Source: Lunularia cruciata
Lineage: Eukaryota > Streptophyta > Marchantiopsida > Lunulariales > Lunulariaceae
Reading direction: 5' to 3'
DNA length: 64,000 bases
Assembly: GCA_948567375.1 (NCBI GenBank)
Contig: OX419762.1
Location: 32,369,465 to 32,433,464, forward strand
Below the pieces are notes generated by a model. The model ran no database searches. It was not told the origin of the DNA and saw only the letters and a list, made by a program, of their open reading frames with translations. Made by a program: the position numbers and the translations under genes. Below, piece after piece: positions 43,901 through 54,785 of the stretch. The first letter of the stretch is position 1, and every line of letters starts with the position of its first letter.

Positions 43901-45459
43901 TTTTTGGTTATGTTTCAAGGACATATCTAGAAGGCAAGATAATGTCCTACATACAATTCTATATTAGATTAGGAGGTTATAAGAGTTCACTTGGAAAGAA
44001 CATTAAGGGAGGAGAGAGCTAAACTTATGTTAGAGAACCAAGACCCATTTTTTTACCCTGTAGTTCATCATGATGTCTTTGAGATGATAATGTACATCTT
44101 GTACACATGAGATGATTTGGAGAGATTGTGTGAGGTGGATTGCATATTTTGGGGAGTACGATGATTTTGGGAAAAATCTCAAGTTTGACATTTGGACTTG
44201 AAATTTCTACACATGATATCTTGGATTATGCTTCAATTATCACATTTGAAATTATTTTGAGAGATAATATACGCACTAAGCTAAAAATTTTGAAAGTTGA
44301 TAGGGTAAACTACTCCCAAAACTGCATGCTCTTTGGAAATTTGTACAGAATCTACAATTCCTTCAATTTTCAATGTATTAATTTTAAACCTTACAAGAAA
44401 ATTTAGTGTTTATTATTCTACCTTTTGCCCAAAGAATTAGAGAGAGATTGTTCATACACATAAAGTTATGAGTTTTTAGTAAAGGGGTGGTTTTTAGACC
44501 AAATCTGAAATATGTGTGATAGAATAGAAAGATATATAGGCCAAATGGCTCAATGAAAAAATGTGAAATTTTGTAGAGAAAGACACCCTAAATTCTTAAT
44601 CAAGTGTACAAAATTCAAGAGGACTATGACATACCAATTGAGAGCATTGAGTGATAGGGTCAATTTTGGAGAGTGCAGGTCTCATGCATGAGGAGTGTGA
44701 GAACAACCAAAAGCATATTTGAGTGTTTAGACTCATCTTGGGAACAAGGAGGGTCACCAAGAGTGGAAGTTGAGGCTATGAAAGGTTCCTCAAGGGTTTG
44801 AGATGATTGTAGGGGGATATTTGTGGAAAAGAGAGTGTAGAATAGAATTTGAAGAGAGTTTTGAGAGGATCCAAAAACATACACCACTTGGAGGAAAGAA
44901 TAAGTCAAAGTGCTTTTTATTTGGAGAGATGGGACATAAGGCATGTTCATAATGGTTGACCTTTAAGAGCAAGAGATTGAGGGAAAGGAGAGGTTTACGT
45001 GACTTGGGGTTGCATGTTGGACCTTCTTCACCAAGATTGGGAGGAATGAGGTCTAAGACCAAGGAGTTGTGTGAGGTTTGTGGAATGGAAGGACTTCCAA
45101 AAAGGCATGAGTGCAGTAGAGTAATAGCACCTTTGGAGACTTTGGTGATTGATCTTAGAGAGAGTCTTAGTAAAACTACAGAAATACTATCACCTTCATC
45201 AACTAGTTTTTAAGATTAGTGATGGAGATAATCATTCAACTTATGGATAAACTATCCATGAGGGTTTGTTTAATATGCACTCTAGGATTTGATATTGCCT
45301 TCAAAATATTGGAGCAACCTGAACCTTTTGTTTCCCCAAGGTGGATTATTCTTATTCTAAGTTGGATTATCCTAGTCATGTTCATACTTTATTAGTTATA
45401 GAGTGAGAGAAAAGAACAAGAAGAAAATAAAAAGATTGAAAGAAAAGAGAAAAATAGTG
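43901..45459 (+). other. family B 5' leader region
   Basis: 1.56 kb between LTR and gag. ORFs here are short. At about 44909-44950 the reading KCFLFGEMGHKAC resembles a zinc knuckle with one Cys changed. The 86-codon frame 44956-45213 carries KELCEVCGMEGLPKRHEC, another Cys/His cluster. Their relation to gag is unclear; they may be the degraded start of gag or sequence from another element. Confidence 0.45.
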
Positions 45460-46480
45460 AGGGGCTAAGATAAGGAACTTCCAGTTTTCTTTGGAAAGGA
45501 TGGAGAAGATGTGGAGCCCTTTGTGAGAGACTTTAAGAGAGCTTGCATAAGAGACAATGAGAGGAGGAAGAATGAGTTGGCTTCATTATTACTGGATTTC
45601 ATTGAGGATACAACACTTACATGGTATGAGTCAGAATACCAAAAGAGAGAGAGGAGAGATGGGCAAGAAGAGTCTTGGGAAAGTTTGACTTCATCACTCA
45701 TTGAGAACTTTCCTCTAGATAAGATTTTTGGGAGATTGATGAGTGAGGTAAACTTCCTCAAACAAGGAGATGGAGAGAAAATGAGAGTCTATGTAGAAAG
45801 AGTGGAGAAGTAAGAGTCTAGATTTTGCATAATGTTGAGGAAGAGTGGGGATGATATGGAGACTACTATGATTGGCATAGGAGCCATGCTCACCAAGAAT
45901 TTTGTGAGAGGGTTGAGACCATAGTTTAAAAGCAAGGTGAGATATGAAAAACTTTCTTCCAAGGTTGAAGCTATCAAGATTGCAATTTGTATGGAGGAGA
46001 GTTTGGAAGGAGATGAAAGTGATTTGGTTATCAAAGAGGTTTTTATCCTTCTCAAGACTAAAATTATGGTGGAACCTCTAATACTTTGGTGGCAAGGGTT
46101 GCACCACAAGTAGTAGTTTCTCTGGTTCTTGCACCTCTACCAAAAGATCCACTTCAAACCGTCATAGAACAACTAGATCTCAAGATCAATGTAGTGCAAC
46201 TATGGGAGAAGAGAGAGGTGGATCAGAATGTGGAGAGAGTGCTTAGGAGTTATGAAAGCTATCCATATAGAAGAGGTCAATTAATCAACAATTCCAACAA
46301 TTTCAAGAAATTGTTTTGGTTGTGGAGGAAGAGGTCACATCCAAAGGAATTGCCCAAATTCCACTTACCATACTGGAAGGGTTATGAAGGAGCCAATAGA
46401 GAGAAAGAGGAAGGTAGTGAGACCCAAGTGGCTCCTAATCCAAACAAAGGTTAAGAAGATAGCATTAATAGATGTGGTTG
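45460..46480 (+). pseudogene. family B gag
   Basis: ELPVFFGKDGEDVEPFVRDFKRAC opens the capsid-type domain, with a 100-codon open frame at 45511-45813 (LASLLLDFIEDTTLTWYESEY, LIENFPLDKIFGRLMSEVNFL). After two stops it goes on with AMLTKNFVRGL and KVEAIKIAICMEESLEGDESD, then a zinc knuckle CFGCGGRGHIQRNC at 46312-46353, a perfect CX2CX4HX4C. The minus B copy at 63459-64000 has the same domain without the knuckle. Confidence 0.8.
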
Positions 46481-46732
46481 AGAGCAAGTATGAGAAGGGA
46501 GAGTGATCAAACTTCAAGGTCTTAATTTGGAGCTTTTGGCACAAGAGAGGAAGGTAGCTTGTTTTGTAGAGGATGTCCATTTTCTCAAGGATTTACTTCT
46601 ATCAAGGATACTCTTATGCTTACTAGGAGCACTTACACTAGTAGCTCAACACCATCAACAACAAAGACTCCAAGGAAGAAGTTGGGGATGGAGGACTTCT
46701 TGATGTCAAAGCAACAATGGAACTAAAATTTA

Positions 46733-47220
46733 TTGGAGGATGTTGGTAGTCACAAGGTTTATATAACAGTGGGTCAACTGATTGCTTTGAATCCTACCTT
46801 GAGTGAGGAGCTTAGAGGTGGTTTGAGTTCTTTTAGGAGCAAGAGGAAGAAGAAAGCAAAAACTCCAATAATAATGGGTTTAATGGATGCCAAACTAGCA
46901 CCATGGGAGGCTTGTGAATATGCCTCCAAGATTGATGTGAGAGTGAATGGTCATAACATCAAGGATGCACTTGTTGATGGAGGATCTGCAATGAATGCCA
47001 TGTTAGAAAGGTTGATGAAGAAGTTAGGTATGATACCCTCTAGACCGTTAGCATTTGTGGTGAGCATGGCAAACAAGCAACAAGTTTGACCAATAGGGGT
47101 GATAGATAAGGTGGTAGTTTCAGTTATGGGAGTTCATAATCTCATGAGGTTCCAAGTCTTGAAGGATTTCAAGCTACAATTTATTTATTAGGAGGCCATG
47201 GTTGAGGGTAGCATGCAAAA
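46733..47220 (+). pseudogene. family B aspartic protease
   Basis: A 118-codon open frame (46733-47089) contains YASKIDVRVNGHNIKDALVDGGSAMNAM (Asp-Gly-Gly instead of Asp-Ser/Thr-Gly), KLGMIPSRPLAFVVSMAN and, after a stop, VVVSVMGVHNLMRFQVL. It has the usual arrangement of a retropepsin-like fold but would need the active-site change to be tolerated. It stands between gag and the truncated pol. Confidence 0.75.
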
Positions 47221-47363
47221 TTGATTGATGGCATAAAGGGTGCTTGAAGATTGGGTCATCAAACCATAGAGTCACAGTTCTTGTCACTAAAACCATCAAG
47301 ACTTCACATTCATATACACCATCTATTGATTATTGGGAATTAAATTCATAAGGAGCTTTAGGT

Positions 47364-48720
47364 GTGGACACAAGCATGGAGGGAGAGATTTCTATGGAAG
47401 AGGATAAATTTCAATTTGATTCAGATGTATATCCTTTGTGTGCTATAACTTTTGCACCAAAACCAAGGGTTGTGAAGGACCCAAATAAATCACCATTGAC
47501 ACTTGAGGAGATAGAGAGGAGGTTATCTACCCTTAAGTTTGGTCTAAATGTTACCAAGGAGGAGAAAGAGAAGAACTACTCTATCACAAAGAAAGAAGGG
47601 TTGGTAGTGATCTTTGGTCTCAAGAAGTTTAGACACAACTTGATTGGAGGGAAAGCTAGCATTTTCACAAATCACATGGCTTTTGAAGTACATCTTCACC
47701 AAGCCTAATGTGGAAGGAGGCTAGTAAGGTGGATGATACTCTTGTCTCAGTATGACTACACCATTGAGGATAGTCCAGAGAAGAAATATGCAAATGTTGA
47801 TTTGTTATCTAGGGGCCTATAGTGATGATGGAGATGAGCTAGTGGATGATACCTTCTTGGATGAGGAGCTAATAACAATCTCAGTCACTCAAGAGGTTCC
47901 AATGGAGTACAAGGAGATTGTGGACTTTGTTACAGGAGGTAACTATCCAAAAGGGATGCATGCTATGGAGAGGAAGGCCATTGTAGCAAGATCTAGACCT
48001 TACACAATGGTGGAGAATATTCTTTTCACCAAGGAGCAGATGGTCTACTTTGAAGAGCAGTGGGTAACAAAGAGTCTAGCTTTCTCAAAAAGGAGTTTCA
48101 TGAAGGTTTAGTAAGTGGAGGACATTTTGTATGAAAGGTAATTGCTTTCAAGATTCTAGATGCAGGTTACCATTGGAGGAGGATTTTCAAAGATTGTCTT
48201 GATTATTGCAAAAATTATCATGTTTGTTGAGCTTTTGCTAGAAAGTATACTTTCACTCCACCACTTAGATCAATTCTATTGCTAGGACCTTTTGAGAAGT
48301 GGGGGATTTATTTTATAGGTCCTCTCAATAGAACCCCAAGGAACAATTGGTACATTGTGGTAATTACTGATTATCAAGTGGGTTGTGGCTAGACCATTGA
48401 GGGACAAGAATGAAGATGAAGTTGGGATATTTCTTTATGAATGCATTATCACTAGGTTTGGGTACCTTTGGAGTTGGTTTCTAATAGAGGAGAAGAGATT
48501 ACTAGAAGCATTACTATAGCCATGCTACAACATTCCTCTATCTCACATAAAGTAACTATATCCTATAAGCCAAATTCCAATGGCTTGGCAGAGATTACCA
48601 ATCAGACCTTGTACATGATGTTGGCCAAAGATATAGAAATGGAGGGGGTTAAAAATCATTGGAACAAGAGGATTCATGCAGTTTTTTGGGAGTATAGGAC
48701 AACCATGAAGACTTCCACCA
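47364..48720 (+). pseudogene. family B RNase H and integrase, RT missing
   Basis: The open frame 47364-47708 fuses post-protease sequence (MDTSMEGEISMEEDKFQF, TLEEIERRLSTLKFGLN) to RNase H (KNYSITKKEGLVVIFGLKKFRHNLIG, FTNHMAF). 47710-48110 continues with RWMILLSQYDYTIEDS, the linker, and VPMEYKEIVDFVTGG. The integrase has FKILDAGYHWRRIFKDC, YCKNYHV, FEKWGIYFIGPLN (core Asp replaced by Tyr-Phe context), ELVSNRGEE and SHKVTISYKPNSNGLAE (core Glu). It ends at RTTMKTS near 48720. Confidence 0.8.
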
Positions 48721-48739
48721 ACCATGAAAACACCAACCT

Positions 48740-49990
48740 CCTCCAAAGCTATCAAGGGAGCCAATTATTTAGAAGAATTTGTTTCTGAGAAGGCAACACA
48801 AATTTTGATGAAAGAAGAGTGTCAATATATCTTACACATGATTCCTTAACTAATTTGAAGGGATCCTAAAGAGCAAACTGACAATATTGAACCTCTTTCT
48901 CCAACTTGGGTTGAAGTTGATATACTCTAAGAAAAAAACCTATCAACAAGAACCCAACTTTGAACTTGAAAAATTGGAACCCTTAGGCTAACATTGAAGC
49001 CAAATCACCAACCAGTACCTTGGGTCCATCAAGTTTTGCACCACTATAGCCTACTTATTAGCCTTGTAAAATGACTTTGACCCATCACTGGACATGCATA
49101 CCTGAAGTACAAGAGGACGGAACAAGATGAAGATCCTGATGAATTCATTGAGGAATTTGAAGTCATCTCCTTTGCCAATAAGGAACATGCCTTTCCTGAT
49201 TGGCTGTGGATTTTCCCAAGTCTGTTGTAAAAGAAGGCAAGGAGCTGGTATACCCATGTGACTCCAAAGGTATTTGAACCAGCAGACTGGGCAGACTTGC
49301 AAAACCACTTCCTAGAAAAATTCCAAGAAGTTGATTATGATATGAGTGTTTTTTGCGGCACCCAATGATTTGGAATAGGGAAAGAAGGATAAGTTGAGGG
49401 ACAACTGTGAGCACTTCATGGCCTTATTGAACCAAGTGCCAAAGCAATCTTGTGTGGTGGGTTACTCCAATGCCCAAGCCATCACCTGGCTTCTTGGTGG
49501 ATTGTCACCAGAGATACACATCTTTGCTAGGGAGAAGAATGTAACTTCTCTAGACAAGGTACTCAAACATGTTGCCCAATATAAGGTGGCACACTCTCAC
49601 TCTTTTGGTAACCAAAGAAATTGGGAGAAGAAAGGAAAAAAGCTTAAACAAATAGCTTCTTGTAGTACCTTCTCTTCTTTGGAAGAATCCTCCACATTTT
49701 ATAGTCCTTCTTTTGAATCTGATGATGGCTCCAAGCTAAGAAGAATCAGAAGGCAAGGAGGAAAGAAAATATCTACACCCTAGCCAAAGTTTTAAATAAG
49801 ACTAACATTGAGCTAGAAACTCTAATTAAGGAGTTTGTGAATTTCAAGATCCAAATGATTGGGGCAAAGGACCAAAGAAAACCCCCTTTTTTGGAAGACC
49901 AGATGTATGGTGCACTACATGTGGCAAGTCAAGTCTTGCCAACATGGAGTGTTTGACCCAAATTTTATACTCTAAGTATGAGCAACTAGG
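48740..49990 (+). pseudogene. family D gag
   Basis: Begins AIKGANYLEEFVSEKATQIL, similar to PKAIKEVKFINKFVQEKTTQTL in the A5 internal region. The capsid part: EDPDEFIEEFEVISFANKEHAFPDWLW, ARSWYTHVTPKVFEPADWADLQNHFLEKFQ, and the open frame 49394-49783 (EHFMALLNQVPKQSC, QAITWLLGGLSPEI). The zinc knuckle CTTCGKSSLANMEC near 49930 has Leu in place of His. Two frame changes and several stops are seen. Confidence 0.7.
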
Positions 49991-50359
49991 TGCATGGTGC
50001 ATTCTCAAGACCATACAATCCCCGCAACACCAGAAATTCATTTGCCAACCACTTTCTCTTGTGCCACACTTGCCCACCAAGTTCTAACTATTGCCTTGTT
50101 GGTAATAGTCCTTGGTGACAAGTGCCATTGGAGGTAAGTGCTATTGGTGGAAAATTCAAATTGTGGTGGCACTTTCATTCAGGTGCCAAGGTGGCACTTG
50201 GCACTTGTGCCTATATGTCTCACCTACCAACACTTTGAGTGCTACATCTCTTGTAAGCATTCCCAATGATCCCATAACACTCTCAGTGTTGTTCCCTCAT
50301 TTGGCACTTGGGGTCATTTTACACCTCTTTGAGTGCTTCTCATCTCCTTTGTGACACAA

Positions 50360-51617
50360 CTTTGCTTACCCTCACAAAAGGTATCACAACAAGAAGACAC
50401 CAAGCTACCCATAGACATAGGAAGAAGGTTGACCAATGACGAGGAGAGCTTCATTATTTGGGAGATGCTTGGGGTGAGATATACTCACAATATCTTGTTG
50501 CCATTGATGATGGTCTTGGATTCTCATTAGTCCACATACCAAAAGAACCATCCATAGGTATCCGGTTATTCATATATAGTAACCAAGGTGCATTCTCAAC
50601 TAGAGAGGCAAACATTTGAGGTGAATTCCTTGAGGAGTGAAGTCTTGTATTTTCATGAAGAACAAAAGGAAAAAGGTGTAGAGTCAACGTCCTTACAAGA
50701 AGAGCTCAAGGTCTTGAAGAATTTGCATGAAGATTAAGAGAAGAGTGAGAGGATAATAGAATTGGAGAAAGAATTGTTTGCTTTGAAATTTTCTTTGTAA
50801 GAAGTTGAGGAAGAAAATTGTTTAGTGTAGAGTTAATTTGAGACTCTTCAAAAGACAATGAAACATCTTTGGAAGCTGACAGCAAAAGAAAGAGGCAAAA
50901 TCCAAGAAGCATATTCTACAATTCAAAGTGCAAGTGAGGCAATTGATGACTAACCAAACCTTGGTGTCCATCCAAAAGGTGAGTTACAAAGAAGTGGCAA
51001 CTCCATATAAGAGAGAGTTCATTCTTTGTATTAGCAATTACCAAGATGTGGTGAAGGATTTGTCGGATAGGCTAAAGACAAAGCATCAAGAACTCATCAA
51101 CGTAAAGGTCTGCCTAAATTCAAAAGAGTATGAGAAGATTCAGCTCTTGGTGGTAACAACTACTCATGCACCAACCAAGGTTCTTCAAGAGGGAGGATTG
51201 ATGAGGCAATTAATTGTGAAGAGGTCAAAGGAAGAGAAATGTCAAAATACCATCAAAACTACCATCAAGTATGAACTGTCATGCTTCATATGATGGAGGA
51301 TTTTGTGGACACAAATACTTACCTCAAAGAATTGCACACACTTTGATTAATAAAGCAAAAACTCATGGAGCCACTTGAAGATCAAAAATTGGAGCAGATT
51401 GGACATAAAACTAGAATAGATGGAAAGTTTAAGGAGTTAAAGGAGAGTTTGAGGATGATCTTATTATTCATTAAAGCACACTTTAATCAAGCAATAGAGT
51501 CTCTAGAGCAAAATGAGAAGTTCAAGGAGTCATTGAAGTCACTAGAACCATTTGAGGAGGTAGTGTGGAAGCACAATGCCTCAACCGTATCCTCTCCATA
51601 CTCTTTGGGACCATAGA
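50360..51617 (+). pseudogene. family D LTR-proximal coiled-coil ORF, copy D2
   Basis: Readable blocks: KLPIDIGRRLTNDEESFI (50400-50460), YFHEEQKEKGVESTSLQEELKVLKNLHED (50650-50735), RIIELEKELFALKFSL, TPYKREFILCISNYQDVVKDLSDRLKTKHQELI (51000-51100), LEDQKLEQIGHKTRIDGKFKELKESLRM (51370-51460) and a C-terminus FEEVVWKHNASTV ending at 51617. The heptad pattern of charged and leucine residues suggests a coiled coil. Placement next to the LTR 3' part resembles A and E. The HFYxGLNLL motif was not found here. Confidence 0.65.
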
Positions 51618-51740
51618 AGATTTTAGGTTGTAGTGTTGTAAGTAATCAAAGTTTGAAGAATGAACGGATAGATTGTCACAAAGATCCTAAGTCTTTCAAA
51701 GATCAATTTTTTAGAGATCATCATGTCACAAAGATTAAAA

Positions 51741-51806
51741 GGTGTTTTTCCTTTTGAAGAGTAAAACATGAAACATGGTATTTTGCTCTTCAAAAGGCAA
51801 AACACC
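51741..51806. repeat. long imperfect hairpin in the D LTR
   Basis: Arms of about 30 bp (51741-51770 and 51774-51806) around a 3-base loop, with a few mismatches: GGTGTTTT, CCTTTTGAAGAG and AAAA are matched in the other arm. Confidence 0.85.
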
Positions 51807-51819
51807 ATGTTTTGGTAAA

Positions 51820-52090
51820 GATAATGCCTTTTGAAGGGTAGAACATCATTTTGAGAAGATACTGTCTTCCAAGGAGTATGTCATTGGGCTTTAGGCAAGG
51901 ACTATGCCTTTGGAGGCATAAAACATTGGTCTAAGGAGAAGATGATGCATTCCAAGGGATGAGATATTGAAGCTGGCTAAAAACAATGCCTTTGGAAGGG
52001 TAGTATGTTATTTTTGGTGAAGATGGTGCCTTCAAAGGGGAAGTACAATGACTTTGGGGAAGATGGTGCATTTGGAAGGGTAGTACATTA
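51820..52090. repeat. degenerate tandem repeat in the D LTR
   Basis: A phrase of the type aagatggtgcctttggaagggtagtacattg recurs about six times at 35-60 bp intervals (near 51825, 51863, 51910, 51947, 51993, 52027 and 52063) with variable spacing. Confidence 0.7.
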
Positions 52091-52296
52091 TCTTTAGAAT
52101 ATTGTAGACCAGATCTTTGGAAGGAGAAAGGATTTTTAGGGAGGTAAGGCCTTCCAAAGAAGGAACGGTCTTCATTGAGAAGACCACACCCCTCCTCTTT
52201 GGACAAGTGGGGTATTTATCTTCAGAGGATCTTTAGGAGACCTTTGGAGAAGAGGAGCACCTCTTGTACTAAATCATCACTTCTCTAAATTCATTG

Positions 52297-52307
52297 GAAT
52301 TATATAC
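52297..52307 (+). promoter_or_regulatory. TATA-like box of the D LTR
   Basis: ATTATATACTT follows the tandem repeat and precedes the conserved R-U5 block shared with A and E. Confidence 0.45.
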
Positions 52308-52531
52308 TTTAGTGTAGTTGATTATTGTTGTTATTTTGATAGTGTGCCTTCTTGGTGTTGTTGTCCTTGTTTGGGAGTTGTCTCTATCCAAGAGGTTAAA
52401 AAATAAGAATAAAGGACTCAAATGTGACACTTTCCTTTGTATTCAACCATCTCTGACCCATATCCTTGTAGAAATGACGTTTTACTTACTAGAATGCATC
52501 AATTTTGTATGTTTTGGGTTGTTGTATTGCT

Positions 52532-53035
52532 TCATTTGTGCTAGCCTTAGTGCCTTTCTACAATGAATCCTTTATATGCTTCTCTTTGATTGAAGGGGAT
52601 TCAATGAGTGGACTACAAGGCACTTGAATCTATATTTCAGTGTGTATTGAAACTCACTATAGGTTGTCTATGGTGAGTTTCAATTTCACCTTGATTTGGC
52701 AATTAGAAGCTATTTTTTAAGACTTTGAGCCATAGAACAATTAATGGAACTATGGATTATAGAGATCAATGTGGTGAAGTGTTGTTTGAGCCCAAGCACA
52801 CTATCAAAACAAATCAAGTAGGTAAGCCAAAGCCTTAGAGCTACCTTAGAGATACCTTAGAGAGCCTAATCTCTTCACTTTCCAACCTCTTGAGTATACT
52901 AAGCCAGTCAAAGATTCCTAAATATAAAGTACATTCCTATCTAGAGTTTTTATGTGCTTGCATAAAGGGCTTTGAGCTCCGGAAGTTTTCATTAGTCACC
53001 AAAGCTCAAGTAGCTCAAAACTTGTACCAAACCAT
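52532..53035. other. no gene recognised; contains an inverted repeat
   Basis: This is the 0.5-kb stretch between the D LTR end and A4. A 17-bp inverted repeat with one mismatch lies at 52646-52662 and 52668-52684 (ATTGAAACTCAC arms, 5-base loop). There is no primer-binding site directly after 52531. Confidence 0.6.
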
Positions 53036-54083
53036 TGTGGTACCCACATTATTCATTTTCTGTTGGTTTAAGGGGTTTTTCAAAGAAGAAATATACATTT
53101 GAAGGGGAATTGAGCGTGAAGGATGGAAGAAAGAGGAAGATTCAGGTTTTTATGTCAACCCAAAGAAAGTTACCACAGGTTAGTTATTGTCAGTACTCGG
53201 ATCAGATTTGTCAAATTTCAACCCGAAGTAAGGATACTTCGCCTTGGGTTGATCAACCCAATGCAAAGATAGTATAACAACTTTCCTTTGGGATTGGAAA
53301 TTCAAGATTGTACTGCACACAAAACGGCTAAGGCATGAGTGGGAGAAATTGACAGTGACAAGAGAGGTGCATGGATGTGATTTCCTAATAGATGAGCATT
53401 TGAAGAATGATTGAGAAATGTCAGACTATAAAGTCAGGTTTCAAATTAAGAGAGAGACAAATGACAAGTGAATTTCCTTTGCCTTTGCAAAGTCATCTAG
53501 AGGGAGACCAAGGGAGAAGAGTGGTAGTGAGTGAACTTTTTGTGAATCGAAAGGGATGTAGAATTGCATGCCCAAGAGACAAGAGAACTGTCTTTCAAAA
53601 GCGTAGCACAAAGGAGAGTAGAATGAAAGGAATCAAGAAGTGCACTACACTGATAGTGAGGAACCCATTGATTGGGAGGTTAGACTTTATGGCCCACATT
53701 GAAGTTCTTAGTAAAATTTGTATTACTTTCCTTGCATGGAATTGGAACTTGAGCTTTCCCAATTTCATGGTAGAGATCACGGCCAGTAAAGTGTGTAAAT
53801 GGGCCGGCAACGGTAGGGAAAAGAGGCAATCTGACTTGATGGACAGAGTCGGATTGCAGATTGGTGTAAGGAAGAGAGAGTGGGGAAGAGCATGGAGCTA
53901 TATTCTTGGGAAAGGAGAAGTTGCAAAAGAAACCCAAGAAAATTTTTCACCTCAAATTGTACAAAGAATGGGTACAAGGTGGAAACCTATTGGGACCTAG
54001 TGCAGAGAAGTGTCATAAGCGCAATGATGGAATTGTTTAAATCCAAGTGCACCATCTACATTACAAAGTAGAAGGCGGTGTTT
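53036..54083 (+). mobile_element. family A LTR, copy A4, 5' part
   Basis: Starts TGTGGTACCCACATTATT at 53036 and runs through the leader into the ORF. It is cut at 54083 in the VMKHQAVF region by the minus B element. The remainder should lie beyond the window end if the nest is intact. Confidence 0.8.
53407..54083 (+). pseudogene. LTR-embedded ORF of family A (copy A4), N-terminal part
   Basis: A 197-codon open frame (53407-54000) reads LQSHLEGDQG, GRLDFMAHIEVLSKICITFLAWNWNLSF, FMVEITASK and LGKGEVAKETQENF; after a frame change, NGYKVETYWDL and AMMELFKSKCTIYITK. It gives the best view of the N-terminal region. The FLAWNWNLSF block is nearly the same in A3, A4 and A5, so this part was under constraint before decay. 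Confidence 0.7.
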
Positions 54084-54773
54084 TGTGAGCCGGCCTGTCT
54101 CTCACTCAAGATGAACCTCAGATGGCTATTATGGTAGCGCACAATGGACTAAGGAAACAAGGAACCCCAACTCCATCACACTCCTCCAAGGCTAACACTC
54201 CAAGACTCAAGACATTGATCTAAAGAACTCAATGAGAGAGAGATAGTTATAAATGAAAGGATGATGAGTACCTCCTCACCCCTTGTTTATATACTTGTGA
54301 AATAGTTATGAACTAAAGTTATTATTGACCATAGTAACTCAAGTTACTAGGTTAAAAGTCAAGTAAAGTCAAAAAGTATAAAGGAATATCTATCCACATA
54401 GGCATATTCCACTAAGCATGTGATCTTATCTTGACCTAACCACTAAATCAAGGATTCCTTCACATGGGCTATCCTTGGATCATAGAAGAATCCAAAACAA
54501 AAAGGCTTGCTGGCCCAAGAGATCTCAACTCTTTCCTCAAAGCCAAACATCTAGGAATAATACCAAGTCAACACACTAGAATCCAAAATAGTGTTGCTCA
54601 TCTTTTCCACTTCCTCTAAAGTAAGGTCCCCACTTTCTTAGCTATGACTAACTTTAGCTAATCATGACTAATGTAGAACCATCATTTGTCTCTATATAAA
54701 TAATATCTCTCAAGTATTTGTAATACCAAGCTAAATATCATAATGCCACACACATGCACAAATGGGTGTTACA
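54084..54773 (-). repeat. family B 3' LTR (690 bp)
   Basis: In sense TGTAACACCCATTTGTG at 54773, TATA-like GTTTATATA (54285-54293 on the plus strand; TATATAAAC in sense), ending GGCCGGCTCACA at 54084. It follows the integrase immediately and contains no large ORF. Confidence 0.85.
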
Positions 54774-54785
54774 TTTACCCCTGGA
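54774..54785 (-). other. polypurine tract of B
   Basis: TCCAGGGGTAAA in sense, directly before the 3' LTR TGTAAC. Confidence 0.75.

Larger units (their letters stand above)
43214..48720 (+). mobile_element. family B Ty3/gypsy element, plus copy, RT deleted and 3'-truncated
   Basis: 5' LTR 43214-43900, long leader to about 45460, gag 45460-46480, protease 46733-47220, RNase H 47540-47830 and integrase 47870-48720. The reverse transcriptase is missing: protease-linker sequence joins RNase H within one open frame near 47540. The integrase stops at about 48720, where family D sequence takes over. There is no 3' LTR. Confidence 0.8.
48721..52531 (+). mobile_element. family D copy D2: gag plus LTR region, pol deleted
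   Basis: Family D gag (about 48740-49990) is followed by the coiled-coil ORF (50360-51617) and an LTR end (TTTTGGGTTGTTGTA at about 52520-52531). Protease, RT, RNase H and integrase are missing between 50000 and 50360. The LTR 3' part shares a block with A and E: AGAGGTTAAA, GTGACACTTTCCTTTGTAT, TCTGACCCATATCCTTGTAG. The exact LTR start was not found. Confidence 0.65.

Noticed and set aside
43901-43921. Primer-binding site after the B 5' LTR
   Set aside because: TTTTTGGTTATGTTTCAAGGA has too few matches to the Asp or Met tRNA sites for a firm call.
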